Shown: positions 1-11,654 of the stretch, piece after piece
Numbering within the stretch: the stretch's first letter is position 1
How the letters are laid out: each line of letters begins with the position of its first letter
Assembly: GCA_014925825.1 (NCBI GenBank)
Contig: JACGCK010000164.1
Location: 35,562-99,561, forward strand
Source: Pholiota molesta
Taxonomy: Eukaryota > Basidiomycota > Agaricomycetes > Agaricales > Strophariaceae
DNA length: 64,000 nucleotides
Direction of reading: 5' to 3'
The notes under the pieces: model-generated
Told to the model about the DNA's origin: nothing
Seen by the model: the letters and a program-made list of their open reading frames with translations, nothing else
Database searches by the model: none
Position numbers and translations under genes: made by a program

Positions 1-240
1 CTTAGCATCTTTTTTTGTTTGTACAGGCGCTGACAAGTCCCTCACCCTAACCTTTCTTGCCTTATGCTATTGACAGTGTCCGTTTGGGCCGCAGTCGACC
101 AAGGCCTCTCGGACCGTATCGCGAAGGCCATCGGGCACCCAAGCGTTGCGCCGCTCAAGGTGAAGCCTGCCTCGGAGGCGGTCAAGTACCGCGCGAACCT
201 CGGGTTCGTCATTGCCTCTGTCTCTGCACCCCGGCTCTGA
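1..240 (+). CDS. 3' end of a gene entering from the left; possible catalase C-terminus
   Basis: An exon reads to the TGA at 238-240. It probably follows an acceptor at the TTGACAG ending near position 75, after a pyrimidine-rich stretch. The peptide contains VWAAVDQGLSDRIAKAIG and then PLKVKPASEAV, ending in APRL. The 'LSDRIAKAIG' helix followed by a Lys/Pro-rich tail resembles the extreme C-terminus of fungal catalases (known-family resemblance from memory, not a search). Nothing upstream is visible, so no catalytic residue can be checked. An AATAAA lies 200 bp downstream (440-445). That this is a terminal exon is fairly safe; the catalase identity is tentative. Confidence 0.4.
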
Positions 241-864
241 TGCTCACCCTCGATCCCATGTTGTTGATAGATTCACGGTCTAAGTCAGGACGTGAGCTGG
301 AATTTGGGAGTAAATATCGGCGACGGAGTGCTGGCTGGAACTCCTGCGCTCATTGTCGGTCGAAGTCGTTGAAGTCATGTATTTTTGTAAAAAGTTGTTG
401 GAATAACCGTGTACAATTGCAAATGCGAAATGTTATATCAATAAATCTGTTGTACCTGTTTGCTGCTCGTTCCGATTCTTCTTAGCCACCACCCATGCAT
501 CGCGTTCGTCTTGGTACCGCAGGAGGTTTCGCTCAAGTTTAGCTCCTATTTATTTTGGATTCTGTGCCTCATACATTGCCCAAGCACTGATTGGAAGTTG
601 TGTGAACTGCAGAGTTGGCTGAAAAGTGTGTATTGTTAGGTTATGAGCATGGATGCTGTATCTAAAGCTTGCATACAATAGCAACCTATGCCGGTTCATC
701 AGCTTAAGGATCGACGAGGCTGATAATTCCAGCCGATGGGTCGATATTTAGCGAAGACAGGAAATATCTTGGAGAGTAGCCGTCAGAAACAAGATGGCCA
801 GAGGAGCCATAGCAAAATTGAGATAAACGTACATGTCAATTCAAAGGAGCCAGGACGATATCAT
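241..864. other. Intergenic region left of the array
   Basis: No convincing coding exon is seen. AATAAA at 440-445 is a plausible polyadenylation signal for the gene ending at 240. The sequence is single copy within the window and stops matching the array units immediately left of 865, so 864/865 is the left edge of the amplified segment. Confidence 0.6.
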
Positions 865-899
865 AAACGGCGGGTGCGGCGACCGTGACTCCGTTCGGT

Positions 900-966
900 C
901 ACGCGGTCACGTCCAAGATTACAGTAGTAAGTAACGCATGCGTGACAATATTCCTCATTTTCTACC
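900..966 (+). promoter_or_regulatory. Conserved MTR4 5' leader block
   Basis: The block from CACGTCCAAGATTACAG through GTAAGTAACGCATGCGTGAC up to the start codon is kept in all six array copies. A recognisable version also precedes the inverted pseudogene (about 57234-57290). It contains the palindrome GCATGC and lies within 65 bp of the ATG, so it is probably 5' UTR or core promoter. An unused-looking GTAAGT lies inside it. The function is inferred only from conservation. Confidence 0.4.
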
Positions 967-2947
967 ATGAACTCCAACGATCTCTTTTCATTTCTCGACG
1001 ATGCCGCAGAAGACGACGAAGTCAACAATGAGCAACCCATGGAACAGGACCGCCCTCCCAAGTCAAGTTTGCAAAAACGAAAAGCAGACACCCCACCACC
1101 GGCGGTTGATGCGCAAACCGCGAATGGCGATGACGCCGACGTGAACATGGACGGCGCAGGCCCTTCGGTGCCCAAAAAGCCTAGGATGTCTTCACCCAAG
1201 CCTGTCGTTCTGGATGACTTTGAGACGGAGGCCAAGCGGGAGGTGGCAGCGAGTGCCGGTTTGACAGGCACAGCGGAGGCGGGCCCGCGGCTAGAACTTA
1301 AACACCAGGCGCGTATTTCTTTCCATGCACGTAGGTTGATGCTCATCCATGCTTTTATAGGTTCGCCACCAAGTGGCAGTACCTCCTGGGTATAACTACA
1401 TTCCTATATCCAAGCACGTCCCTCCTGCAAAGCCTGATCGTGAATACAAGTTCGAACTGGATCCATTTCAGAGGGTGTCGGTGTATGCGATACAACGGAA
1501 CGAAAGTGTCCTTGTTTCTGCGCATACTAGTGCCGGAAAAACAGTCGTAGCAGAATATGCCATCGCACAATGTCTCAATAGAAAACAGAGAGTCATTTAT
1601 ACCAGTCCCATCAAGGTGCTTATCCGTTTGAGCGTCTGAGCATGAAGCCTTCGTTTACGCTGAGTTCTCTAGGCACTAAGCAATCAGAAATACCGAGAAA
1701 TGTTGGCCGAGTTTGGAGATGTTGGTCTTATGACGGGAGACGTGACTATCAATCCTTCAGCAACATGTTTGGTAATGACTACCGAGGTGAGTGCATATTT
1801 TCTACAAAGATCATGACTCATTATGTCCCACAGATTCTTCGGTCGATGCTATACCGTGGATCCGAAATCATGCGCGAAGTAGCCTGGGTCATCTTCGACG
1901 AAATTCATTACATGCGCGACAAGGAGCGTGGTGTCGTCTGGGAAGAGACTATCATCCTTCTACCCCACACCGTGCGATACGTCTTCCTTTCCGCCACCAT
2001 CCCGAACGCAATGCAATTCGCTGAATGGATTTGCAAGTCGCACGAACAACCATGTCACGTCGTCTATACCGATTTCCGACCGACGCCGCTTCAACACTAT
2101 CTTTTCCCTGCAGGCGGCGAGGGTATCTACTTGGTCGTCAATGAAAAAGGAGAATTCCGGGAAGACAATTTCAGCAAAGCGATGGGGAAGCTGCAAGACA
2201 GCATGGGCGAGGATCCTGCGGACGCAAAAGGCGGTAAAGGGAGGAAAGGAAAGACAAAAAAGGGCGGAAAGAAAGAAGGTGAGTAACGTTCTAACAATTT
2301 ATAACATTTCCACTCACATTTGTACAGGCCCGTCTGATATATCCAAAATCATCAAAATGATCATGCTGAAGAACTACAACCCCGTCATCGTGTTCTCCTT
2401 CAGCAAACGCGAATGCGAAGGCCTTGCTCTCACATTGGCGAAATTCGAGTTCAACTCGAAGGAGGAACAAGATCTCGTCGGAAACATCTTCAACAACGCG
2501 ATCGAGAATTTGGCCGAGGACGATCGCCAGCTCCCCCAAATCACCAATCTGCTCCCCCTTCTCCGGCGCGGCATCGGCATCCATCACGGTGGGCTGCTCC
2601 CCATCCTGAAAGAGGTCATCGAGATCCTCTTCCAAGAAGGGCTCATCAAGGTCCTCTTTGCCACGGAGACCTTTTCCATCGGTCTGAACATGCCCGCGAA
2701 AACCGTCGTGTTCACCGCGACACGCAAATTTGACGGCCGAGAGTTTCGAAATATATCCTCTGGTGAATATATCCAAATGTCGGGACGCGCTGGACGTCGT
2801 GGGTTGGACGACCGTGGTGTGGTTATCATGATGTGCGACGAGAAGCTGGAGCCGGCGTCGGCGAAGGAGATGGTGAGTGTGATTTTGAGTCGTTTTTTGC
2901 TGCTAATCTTGCTGTTTTTGGTATTGAAATTGCCTAAACGGGGGTAA
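967..2947 (+). CDS. Truncated MTR4 helicase copy 1 (RecA core only)
   Basis: Exons by comparison with the intact gene are 967-1308, 1361-1615, 1673-1786, 1834-2278 and 2328 onward. All stay in frame. The Walker A region (AHTSAGKT), DEIH box, SAT motif and motif VI ([10 protein letters not shown]) are present. MTR4 homology ends at 2876, after the codons for KEMV. The arch/KOW, winged-helix and ratchet parts are therefore missing. If unspliced, the frame runs on for about two dozen residues with a hydrophobic core ([10 protein letters not shown]) and a basic end (KLPKRG), stopping at 2947. GTGAGT at the break also looks like a donor. Intron 1 begins GCGCGT here, a poor donor, so splicing may be weak. 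It is probably a fragment, but the core frame is not broken. Confidence 0.8.
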
Positions 2948-3430
2948 GTTTTTCAAAATGAGCGTAGGTCACAGCTCGCAATCGGGTTCTGGTATAATGC
3001 GCGCAGAGTGCAGCCCACCCCGAAGGGCAAGTCATCCGCACCCCGCATCTATCTACCTATCTACGTACTCGCTCTCTATCTACGTACTCTGTAACTCTAG
3101 TTAGATATTTGCAATGAAATCAAACTAACTGCCTCACCATGTAAATTGCACGGCACCCTTTCCCAAGGGGAACACCATCTGCACCCACTTTGCGTGGACA
3201 TCTTGCAGCGGAATTCGCGCGAACAAGGGAAGATGCTGCGACAGCACCCTATCCCAAGGGGAAAGCCATCTGCACCCCGCAATTAGATAAGTTACAATAG
3301 AATGAAACTGAACCACCCACTTTGCGTGGACGTCTTGCAGCAGAATTCGCGCGAACAAGCAACGAACAAGGGAAGATGGTGCGATGGACTGTGGGAAATT
3401 TGTCTTGCACGCACATCGAACTCAAAATCA
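2948..3430. other. Spacer just after the MTR4 break, unit 1
   Basis: This has no supported gene. It contains short CTAT/CTAC-rich runs (about 3048-3090). There are also two imperfect direct copies of a block of roughly 120-150 bp that carries TTTGCGTGGAC, TCTTGCAGC and GAATTCGCGCGAACAAG (about 3160-3250 and 3290-3375). Units 2-5 replace this duplication with a 17-bp motif, ATTGCCTCACCATCCA, repeated three times (for example 11836-11882). Confidence 0.6.
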
Positions 3431-5560
3431 TTCGGAATTGAATCCTTTCATCTGCAAGGCAACCAGTAAGTGACTTTTTCAGTCATTCAAAGGGAATTCA
3501 CTTGCCGCAGAAATCAGGAACCACAAGAAACACAATTCCTGTTAATTACATGCCACGGTAAGCAAAAATTGAACAAAAATACCCAATTCAGAAACACTTA
3601 CTACTCATCTGCACGCATTATGAGACTACCTGTATGGTGAAAAGTCAGAATACTGATTGAGAGCATGGAGAACATAGAAACCACCTTGTAAGTGATCGAT
3701 CTCGCGGGAACTCCAAATATGTAATTTTCAAATAAGCCGCTGAAATTCAAACAGAGTGCAGCTAGAGCAAACCCATGTATAATGAGACCGTAGCATTGCT
3801 CACGGGAATTCTAGATATTGAATCAACTGCCTAATCAGTGCCGAAACAACATAAAACAGCCTGAACACATACCATCATCCATGTCAGTTTGCAGTGCTTG
3901 CGGGAAATCCAAAAATCTAATCAGCTCCCTCATTAATGCCGCAATAATACAATACACTAAGAATCAATTACATACCATTCTGACCTGTGAATAAGGATAT
4001 CCCACGACAGAATGACGGCCATGGGAACTCGAAAAATCAAGTTAGAGTTGAGAGCTGATATAAAAACCGCGTGAATATTTGATGTGAGCATAAAATGTCG
4101 GTATGACTCACAAATATGCCAGTCCGTGGGATGTCGAAAAATCGAATTTGAGGTGTGGTCTCGCAGATAAGTCAGTTCTGCGGGATGTCCAAAAATCGAA
4201 TTTACAGTGCTGTCCAATCATCAGAGTGGAAAGTATCAGTAAAACCGTAGAATAATGGAAAGTCAAATGACTCACAGATATGTCGGTCCTCGGGACATCC
4301 AAAAATCAAATTTGAAGTGCAGTGGTGTAATAACATAACAGCCATCAAGCAGATGTCTGATATAAAATAATAGAGTTACAGAAGCGATGCAATGTGGATG
4401 TATGAAATCAGAAGCTTACCTTCTGCTATACATGGGCGCCTAAATTAGCGATGCATTTGAATCAGTGCGGGAAACCAAGATATATAATACAGTACCCACA
4501 TATCTAGTCATTGGAATAGGGCGACACCGTTACAGATAGGCATGTGGATGGAGAACAGAGATAGAATCTAGCATTACGACGGGTTGGAATGGTACGAATT
4601 CTATCCAAAAGTTTCCAGTTTTTATACTCACAGAATGCCAAGCCGGACCAATTCTCACACGTCTCCCGTCGCTAGTTTTCCGATCACTAAGCTTTGGAAT
4701 GCACGGCAAATCCAGAGCCTTAGTTAGACCCAAACTAAAGTTACTGGTCCCGACCCCTGCAAAATCACTGCTCAGGGATAAACCTTTCTCATACCCGTCT
4801 GCGCTCCTTTCCTATCCAAGACTTCAATCTGTTTCTTTATATAACATTTTATCTGTGACAATATATATTTTCTCTTTACAGTTGTCCAAGTCAAATTAAA
4901 CCTTCAAAACCAATCCATTCCATGGTATTCCTCGGAAACGGATCTTCCCTTGTAACATAACCCTGTAACATCATCCAGACGTAAGTTCCATTCTGTAGAA
5001 CTAGTGCAGGTATCTCCGAGTCTGATTAGGCCAATAATTTAACAACCGTGTGGGGCGCGCGCCGCATCACGGACACGATGGAAACCACATTGTCACTTCC
5101 ATCCCCAAATCACCACCGTAAATCCAAAAACCCGCTTCTTTTTGCTAACGTCATAAGAAGCATTGCCAATATACACAAAATAATTGAAACGTAACAAGTA
5201 GATGAGTGCTTCGCACTGTCTCACACTGCTACTTGCCCAGTGAACTATTCTTTGCATATATTCCAATGAAAGCTTTGCTACTGGCCGAAAATTCGGCATG
5301 AGAACGATTTTAACAATAGACATAGTAATCTAGCAGGGTTGAAGTGTTGCGAGTGGAAATGTTATCAAATTTCGGCAAACCTAATTCGGTGCCCGTGCAG
5401 TTGGTCACCGTGCCCGTAACTTTGCGGAAGGTAGTACTTTCGAAGCACAAGGCCCGAGTGGCAACATCATCAAAGTTTAGGCTATGTATGTCGTGCGAGA
5501 TATGCCTACAGAATGCTGTATAAGCCATATAGAATATAATTTCTTTATTCAATTTCTAGA
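3431..5560 (-). other. Minus-strand intron-rich locus with repeated micro-exons (unit 1)
   Basis: This is AT-rich. Read on the minus strand it shows a recurring motif (A/G)TTTTTGGA..TCCCGC about every 90-120 bp, at + positions near 3711, 3801, 3901, 4021, 4126, 4180, 4290 and 4460. Several copies are followed by a donor (GTGAGTCA near 4270 and 4110, GTATGT near 3975 and 3875) and preceded by an acceptor such as TATATCAG or CTGATTAG. The implied exons of about 40-50 nt encode a repeated peptide of the type KFDFW.SR. Upstream, 4530-4733 and 5093-5552 hold longer minus-strand open stretches. I do not recognise the product and no full frame could be assembled. It may be a gene, a decayed gene or a non-coding transcript. 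Confidence 0.4.
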
Positions 5561-7120
5561 GCTTCTTTACTGAGTGTACATATAGGGTTGAAGCGTTGCG
5601 ACTCGCGAGCGGCTTGACATGACATCAATCATGTCGCGTCTGCACGCTCCGTCATTGTGCCGGAGTCGAAATATACTGCTTCCCCCCTCTTGAGCTCTGA
5701 ACAAGAAAGAATGTACAAAGAGATCACGATGTAAAACAGACTTTTACAGCATATCCAACGGGTGTGGAAGCGCTTGAAACTAATCACAGAGTACTTACAC
5801 CATTTTTTACAAATCATTGAGTTGATTTTGGAGTTTGGTATTTTATCACACAGAATGGTCGTCAAATATAACCGTTATGTTTGTCCTTCGATATGGGCTG
5901 AAGCAGAGGAACCAGTTGATAACTTGACGCCGCCAACGAACGAGGTTAAACGCTGGCACGCAGTGTGCACTGTTTTGCCAATGAAACGCCGCACTGCCAC
6001 GCCGTTTGCACTGCCACCATTTTAGGCGCCCGTATGAGTACGCATGCTCTCAAGATTGCGCACTGGCACAGTTGGGTTACACATAAGAAGACGGTCGCGG
6101 GGATGGTCAGGTCTACCTAATCTTTTATGAATTGGGATTTACAGTTGAATACAGAGAGAGAGGCGTTCGGATATTAAGCTCTTTGATAAGGACGCGCTTC
6201 TCCTCTCCCAATCCGCTATTTGAAATGCAGAAAACGTATCTATTTCATATAAGGGCTGTATATTACATACATGTCTACAGTATCTATGTTTCTTTCTATT
6301 TTTGCGACCGCGCGGCGCGATGTGGCGGCATGTACGATGCGACGACGGCGGCATCAAGATTTAATCTGAGCGCGTCCGCTGCCCCCTTCCAAATTTTATG
6401 TGGACGCCTCAAACACGTAGTAGCACATAGCCCCAATAGCACTCTAGTGTACGCAATAAATTTGGAGCGGCAAGGCTAGGCCAGCCAAGGATACCCGTAC
6501 CGAGCACGACCCACTCCTCCCACCCCGTTTCTCGTTTCCAGTCCATTGCGCATCGCACGGGGACCTAGAAAAACCCACGTCAAACCCCGTTATTAGTGCG
6601 ATCAAGGGTCCTCTCGGGTGCGTTGCCAGCGAAGATCGCGCGCTTCAACTTTCCGCCTGCAAATCGATGCATTTCCTGGATGCTTGGGTTCGGAGCCTTG
6701 CATGGAATAAGCAATCTAGTGCCGTTTCCCTGTAAATTTACGACATGGGAATGGGTCTTACCGGGTGCAGGATTGTTGAGGGGTGGGTAGCGGTCCTGCT
6801 TCGCCGCTGAGTAGCTGAGGTTCACAATCTTGCAAATGTAGAAACAGAAACTTCATTATTGACACTGATTAACACGCTTGAAGAAAAAACAATAATTAGC
6901 TCGCTTTTCTGTATTTTAATTGTTATAGAATGGGCTATGAGCTTTCCTATTGACAACCGGAATGGTTTACAAGACACAGGTAAGGATAAGCAACGGATAC
7001 GGACGAGAAAACGGAGGAGGAGATGCGGATCGGATTTCGCTTAGCGTATGCGGACCCTGGACGAGATATTATTCCCAAAGACATCGTTTCCATTCTATGT
7101 ACGTACACGGTCTACCAAGT
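5561..7120. other. Middle of the spacer, unit 1
   Basis: This is a transition from AT-rich to GC-rich sequence with no supported coding region. Splice-like signals occur on both strands but no frame joins them. The interval ends at the TATA box at 7121-7130. No RNA gene, transposon end or coding transposon relic was recognised. Confidence 0.5.
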
Positions 7121-8054
7121 ACTATATAAGAACACGCATATGCCTCTCATTCCCTCATCCTGCCCTCCTCTGCTCTGCTCTGCTAGCCTCGCCTCTTCTG
7201 GTCCTCTCTCTTCTCTCGCTCTATCCCGCCGTGCTCGATGGCGCCTCATTCCCTCATCCCACTCTTCTCTGCTCTGCTCTGCTCTTCTCTCCTTTTCTCT
7301 TCTCTCGCTCTATCCGCCGAGCTCGACGGCGCTGCCCTTCGCATGTCCGCTCGTCGATGGTGATGCACTCCGCCTGTCCTACAAGTGAGCTTTTGTCATT
7401 CTTAAGTGATAAATCTGATACTAACGCGTCGCCCCGTACATTGGCCAGCATAGCCGTTCAGAACCTGGCTGCGCACGCGGATAGTGGCGACCAACGGTGA
7501 TCTACGAGACGAGGTGAGCGGTGTCCTTCAGCAGTGCATACGCACCACACTAACATCGTTCTCCCTCCGCAGAGCCCTTCGCTTTCGAATGCTCATCTGG
7601 AACGCACGCATAGTGAGTAGGTGGTTGCTCGTGTCTGCGGCAACGATATTACTTACCGCCGCCTTGAACGGCCTTTCGTCGTCGCCGATTATGCGCGATA
7701 CGCCGGCGCCGTGCCCTTGCGCAACCGCGTCAGCAAGCCTCGGTGCTGGCTCAAAGCGACGGTAAGTAGATGGATGCTATGAACGTGCTGATGCCCGTGC
7801 TCACCCATATCCCGAGGCAGCAGGGATGCCATTCTGGCCTTCATCACATCGGCTCCTTGACTGGACCTTCCGCGCGCCGCCGTCGTCCTCGTTGGTAGTG
7901 GGCGTGCTTTTCTCCTGGCTACCGCGCCGTCCGCGGGCGCGGACGAGGCTCCCTCCCGCGGGCCCTCTGCCAACTCGTCGGCATGCCGCAGAAGGCGGCG
8001 CACGTTGATTTCGAATGGTATCGACGCTGGGCGAAAACGGCGCTACCGGCGTGA
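7121..8054 (+). pseudogene. GC-rich spliced locus, unit 1 (frame broken)
   Basis: A TATA box (ACTATATAAG, 7121-7130) is followed by long TCTCTGCTCTGC tracts and then the same introns seen in unit 4. The first has the near-ideal branch site TACTAAC at about 7421. In this copy the second exon lacks 22 bp compared with units 2-5, so the unit-4 reading frame meets a TGA at about 7498. It is either a non-coding transcript or a broken copy of the gene described at 33081-33999. Confidence 0.4.
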
Positions 8055-9536
8055 AGGCTGTAATGCGGTGAGCAAGGCATCTACGGTGCAGACAGGGTAG
8101 GTCTCACTGATTTCCGTGCGGCTGAGCAGCGGCGTTGCCGCTCTCGTCTTGCCGCTGCCACGCCGCGCGTCGTCCATTCCATATCCCAGCGTCGCGTCCG
8201 TATATAGCGCTTGTCGTTGTTGCAGTAGTGTCGTCCGTGCGCCGCCGGTTTGCCCAGCTTACTGCTGTGAGCGTGATGCTGGATGGAGCGGAGAGGAGAG
8301 GAAATCTACCCAGCTGGGAGCTCCGCGCGGGTTGGCTCCTGCGCATGGACCACGATCGATACGATTAGAAGTCTGACGCGCGCGCGATGTGCGCCGATAT
8401 CGTCCAGGTCTCCTGTCACGCGCGCTCCGTTCGTCGGCGTTGTCTCTGTGTGTCGCTCTGGAAGTGCGGCTGGCAGTCCAGCGCTCGGTCCCGCAGCTGT
8501 GCACTCTCGTCCCCTGCCCTCTGGCGAGTCTCGAGTCGTTGTCGTCGAAGCCAGGCCGTGGGACGCGCATCCCGTATCCAACGTCGTCTCGTTGCTGACG
8601 ACCCTTCGGTGTCCGAATAACGTGCGGGTCGGCGCGGTGGTGTCACCGCGGCGCTGGCGCGGTGCCTAACTGGCCCCGCTGTGAGCGTGACTCTGAGAGG
8701 AGGGGAGGACTACATACCTGGGACCAATGCGCGCTGTCCGTGCTGCTTGGATTCTGCGCGCCGTGGGCGCATGGACCACCCCAGCCTATCCGTGCGATCT
8801 GGATGTTTGGCGCCCTCCGATGTGTATGCCGTTCTGTAGGTGGTGCTGGTGTGCTAGGCACGACGGTAAGAATGTGTTGTATCGATATGGGCGTATGCTG
8901 GGGTGCGGGCGGCGAGGTTGCGAACGCCGGCATCGATGGTGGACTTGGTATGTGCTGGGTAACTGACGGTGGGTCCTTGCGCAGTTGGCTGCTGGATGTT
9001 ACAGGGTTGTGCGGGGTGTTGACGTTGGCGATGTGACGCGCACGTTGCGCGCTCGCAGCTTGCGCAGGCCGTAGTAAGTCAGCGGTGGCGTGGAGAGTTG
9101 CTGTCCAGAGCGCGCGGGTGAGTTGACCGGCTGCCATCGTACAGATCAGACGTACCTGATTATGATTGCTGAGCGATCGTGCACGATGGCTCTTGATCTA
9201 TACGAATCGCTGCCGTTGTGGGCGCGCGGATGGTGAGGTTGTACGCGCATCGTCTGAAGCGATGCGGAGGCTGGAAGGGACAGCGGGAGGGATGGCGGCA
9301 GGCGCGAAAGGCGGAGGGAAACAGCGTGGAAACGAGAGAGGGCGGAACGGAAAGGAGCACGGAACGGGTCTGTGTGTGCTCCGGAATGCGGATGGGCGGA
9401 CATTCAGCACGGGGTCCTGCGTTGACGAGCGAGTCGGCGACCACGCAGAGGAGCACGGAACCGGTTTTCACTGGGCGAGCCGAGGGAAGTGTAGGGGGGT
9501 CGAGGACAGCGCGAGCGAGTACACAGCGCATGCGAC
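8055..9536. other. GC-rich end of unit 1 with internal diverged duplication
   Basis: Two diverged blocks about 413 bp apart share CTGTGAGCGTGA (8266 and 8679), followed by GAGAGGAGRGGA and then GCGCATGGACCA. More intron-like GTGAGT/GTAAGT signals occur but no frame spans them. No protein is recognised. The last 300 bp (about 9230-9536), purine-rich on the plus strand, are well conserved among all units. Confidence 0.5.
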
Positions 9537-9668
9537 AAACGGCGGGTGCGAGAGGAGGGCTACCACTTCCAAACCAGGACGCGACCGTGACTCCGTTCTC
9601 TGGCGAGGTCACGTCCAAGATTACAGTAGTAAGTAACGCATGCGTGACAATATTCCTCATTTTCTACC

Positions 9669-11654
9669 ATGAACTCCAACGATCTCTTTTCGTTTCTCGA
9701 CGATGCCGCAGAAGACGACGATATCAACAATGAGGAACCCATGGAGCAGGACCGTCCTCCCAAGTCAAGTTTGCAAAAACGAAAAGCAGATACCCCACCA
9801 CCGGCGGTTGATGCGCAAACCGCGAATGGCGATGACGCCGACGTGAACATGGACGGCGCAGGCCCTTCGGTACCCAAAAAGCCTAGGATGTCTTCGCCCA
9901 AGCCTGTCGTTCTGGATGACTTTGAGACGGAGGCCAAGCGGGAGGTGGCAGCGAGTGCCGGTTTGACAGGCACAGCGGAGGCGGGCCCGCGGCTAGAACT
10001 TAAACACCAGGCGCGTATTTCTTTCCATGCACATAGACTGATGCTCATCCGTGCTTTTATAGGTTCGCCACCAAGTGGCAGTACCCCCTGGGTATAACTA
10101 CATCCCTATATCCAAGCACGTCCCTCCTGCAAAGCCTGATCGTGAATACAAGTTCGAACTGGATCCATTTCAGAGGGTGTCGGTGTATGCGATACAACGG
10201 AACGAAAGTGTCCTTGTTTCTGCGCATACTAGTGCCGGAAAAACGGTCGTAGCAGAATATGCCATCGCACAATGTCTCAATAGAAAACAGAGAGTCATTT
10301 ATACCAGTCCCATCAAGGTTCTTATCCGTTTGAGCGTCCAAGCATGAAGCCTTCGTTTACATTGAGTTCTCTAGGCACTAAGCAATCAGAAATATCGAGA
10401 AATGTTGGCCGAATTTGGAGATGTCGGTCTCATGACGGGAGACGTTACTATCAATCCTTCAGCAACATGTTTGGTGATGACTACCGAGGTGAGTACATTG
10501 TGTATTTTGTACAAAGATCATGACTCACTACATCCCACAGATTCTTCGGTCGATGCTATACCGTGGATCCGAAATCATGCGCGAAGTAGCCTGGGTCATC
10601 TTCGACGAAATTCATTACATGCGCGACAAGGAGCGTGGTGTCGTCTGGGAAGAGACTATCATCCTTCTACCCCACACCGTTCGCTATGTCTTCCTTTCCG
10701 CCACCATCCCGAACGCAATGCAATTCGCAGAATGGATTTGCAAGTCGCACGAACAACCATGTCACGTCGTCTATACCGATTTCCGACCGACGCCGCTTCA
10801 ACATTATCTTTTCCCTGCAGGCGGCGAGGGTATCTACTTGGTCGTAAATGAAAAAGGAGAATTCCGGGAAGACAATTTCAGCAAAGCCATGGGGAAGCTG
10901 CAAGACAGCATGGGCGAGGATCCTGCGGACGCAAAAGGCGGTAAAGGGAGGAAAGGAAAGACAAAAAAGGGTGGAAAGAAAGAAGGTGAGTAACGTCCTG
11001 ACACTTCGTAATATTTCCACTCACAGGTGCACAGGCCCGTCTGATATATCCAAAATCATCAAAATGATCATGCTGAAGAACTACAACCCCGTCATCGTGT
11101 TCTCCTTCAGCAAACGCGAATGCGAAGGCCTTGCGCTCACATTGGCGAAATTCGAGTTCAACTCGACGGAGGAGCAAGATCTCGTCGGAAACATCTTCAA
11201 CAACGCGATCGAAAATTTGGCCGAGGACGATCGCCAGCTACCGCAAATCACCAATCTTCTCCCTCTTCTCCGGCGCGGCATCGGCATCCATCACGGTGGG
11301 CTGCTCCCCATCCTGAAAGAGGTCATCGAGATCCTCTTCCAAGAAGGTCTCATCAAGGTCCTCTTCGCCACGGAGACCTTTTCCATCGGTCTGAACATGC
11401 CCGCGAAAACCGTCGTCTTCACCGCGACGCGCAAATTCGACGGCCGAGAGTTCCGCAATATATCCTCTGGTGAATATATCCAAATGTCCGGACGCGCTGG
11501 ACGTCGTGGGTTGGACGACCGTGGTGTGGTTATCATGATGTGCGACGAGAAGCTGGAGCCGGCGTCGGCGAAGGAGATGGTGAGTGTGATTTTGAGTCGT
11601 TTTTGGCTGCTAATGTGGCTGTTTTTGGTGTTGAAATTGCCTAAACGGGGGTAA
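9669..11654 (+). CDS. Truncated MTR4 helicase copy 2 (RecA core only)
   Basis: Exons are 9669-10010, 10063-10317, 10375-10488, 10541-10985 and 11035 onward, all in frame. MTR4 homology ends in GTGA just after the ATG at 11577-11579. The unspliced read-through frame continues to a stop at 11652-11654 with a hydrophobic segment containing [10 protein letters not shown]. Compared with copy 1, the tail has substitutions but keeps its hydrophobic character and its KLPKRG end. Helicase motifs I, II, III and VI are all present. Intron 1 starts with GCGCGT, as in copy 1. Confidence 0.8.

Larger units (their letters stand above)
865..9536 (+). repeat. Array unit 1 (diverged copy)
   Basis: This left-most unit is the most divergent. 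It differs by many substitutions through the helicase exons and spacer, lacks 22 bp near 7480 relative to units 2-5, and has a differently arranged GC-rich end (about 8870-9130). Its divergence implies it separated from the others before they were amplified. Confidence 0.9.

Noticed and set aside
57..485. 142-residue open frame at the left edge
   Set aside because: It is a different frame from the one giving the catalase-like peptide; it runs through the TGA at 238-240 of that frame and has no domain.
2291..2776. Long antisense open frame over MTR4 exon 5 (and its copies)
   Set aside because: It is the shadow of the conserved helicase frame on the other strand, with no own start context, introns or domain.
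3700..4330. Regularly spaced repeats considered as a CRISPR array
   Set aside because: This is eukaryotic DNA, repeats are imperfect and embedded in splice signals, spacing is irregular, and no cas genes exist.
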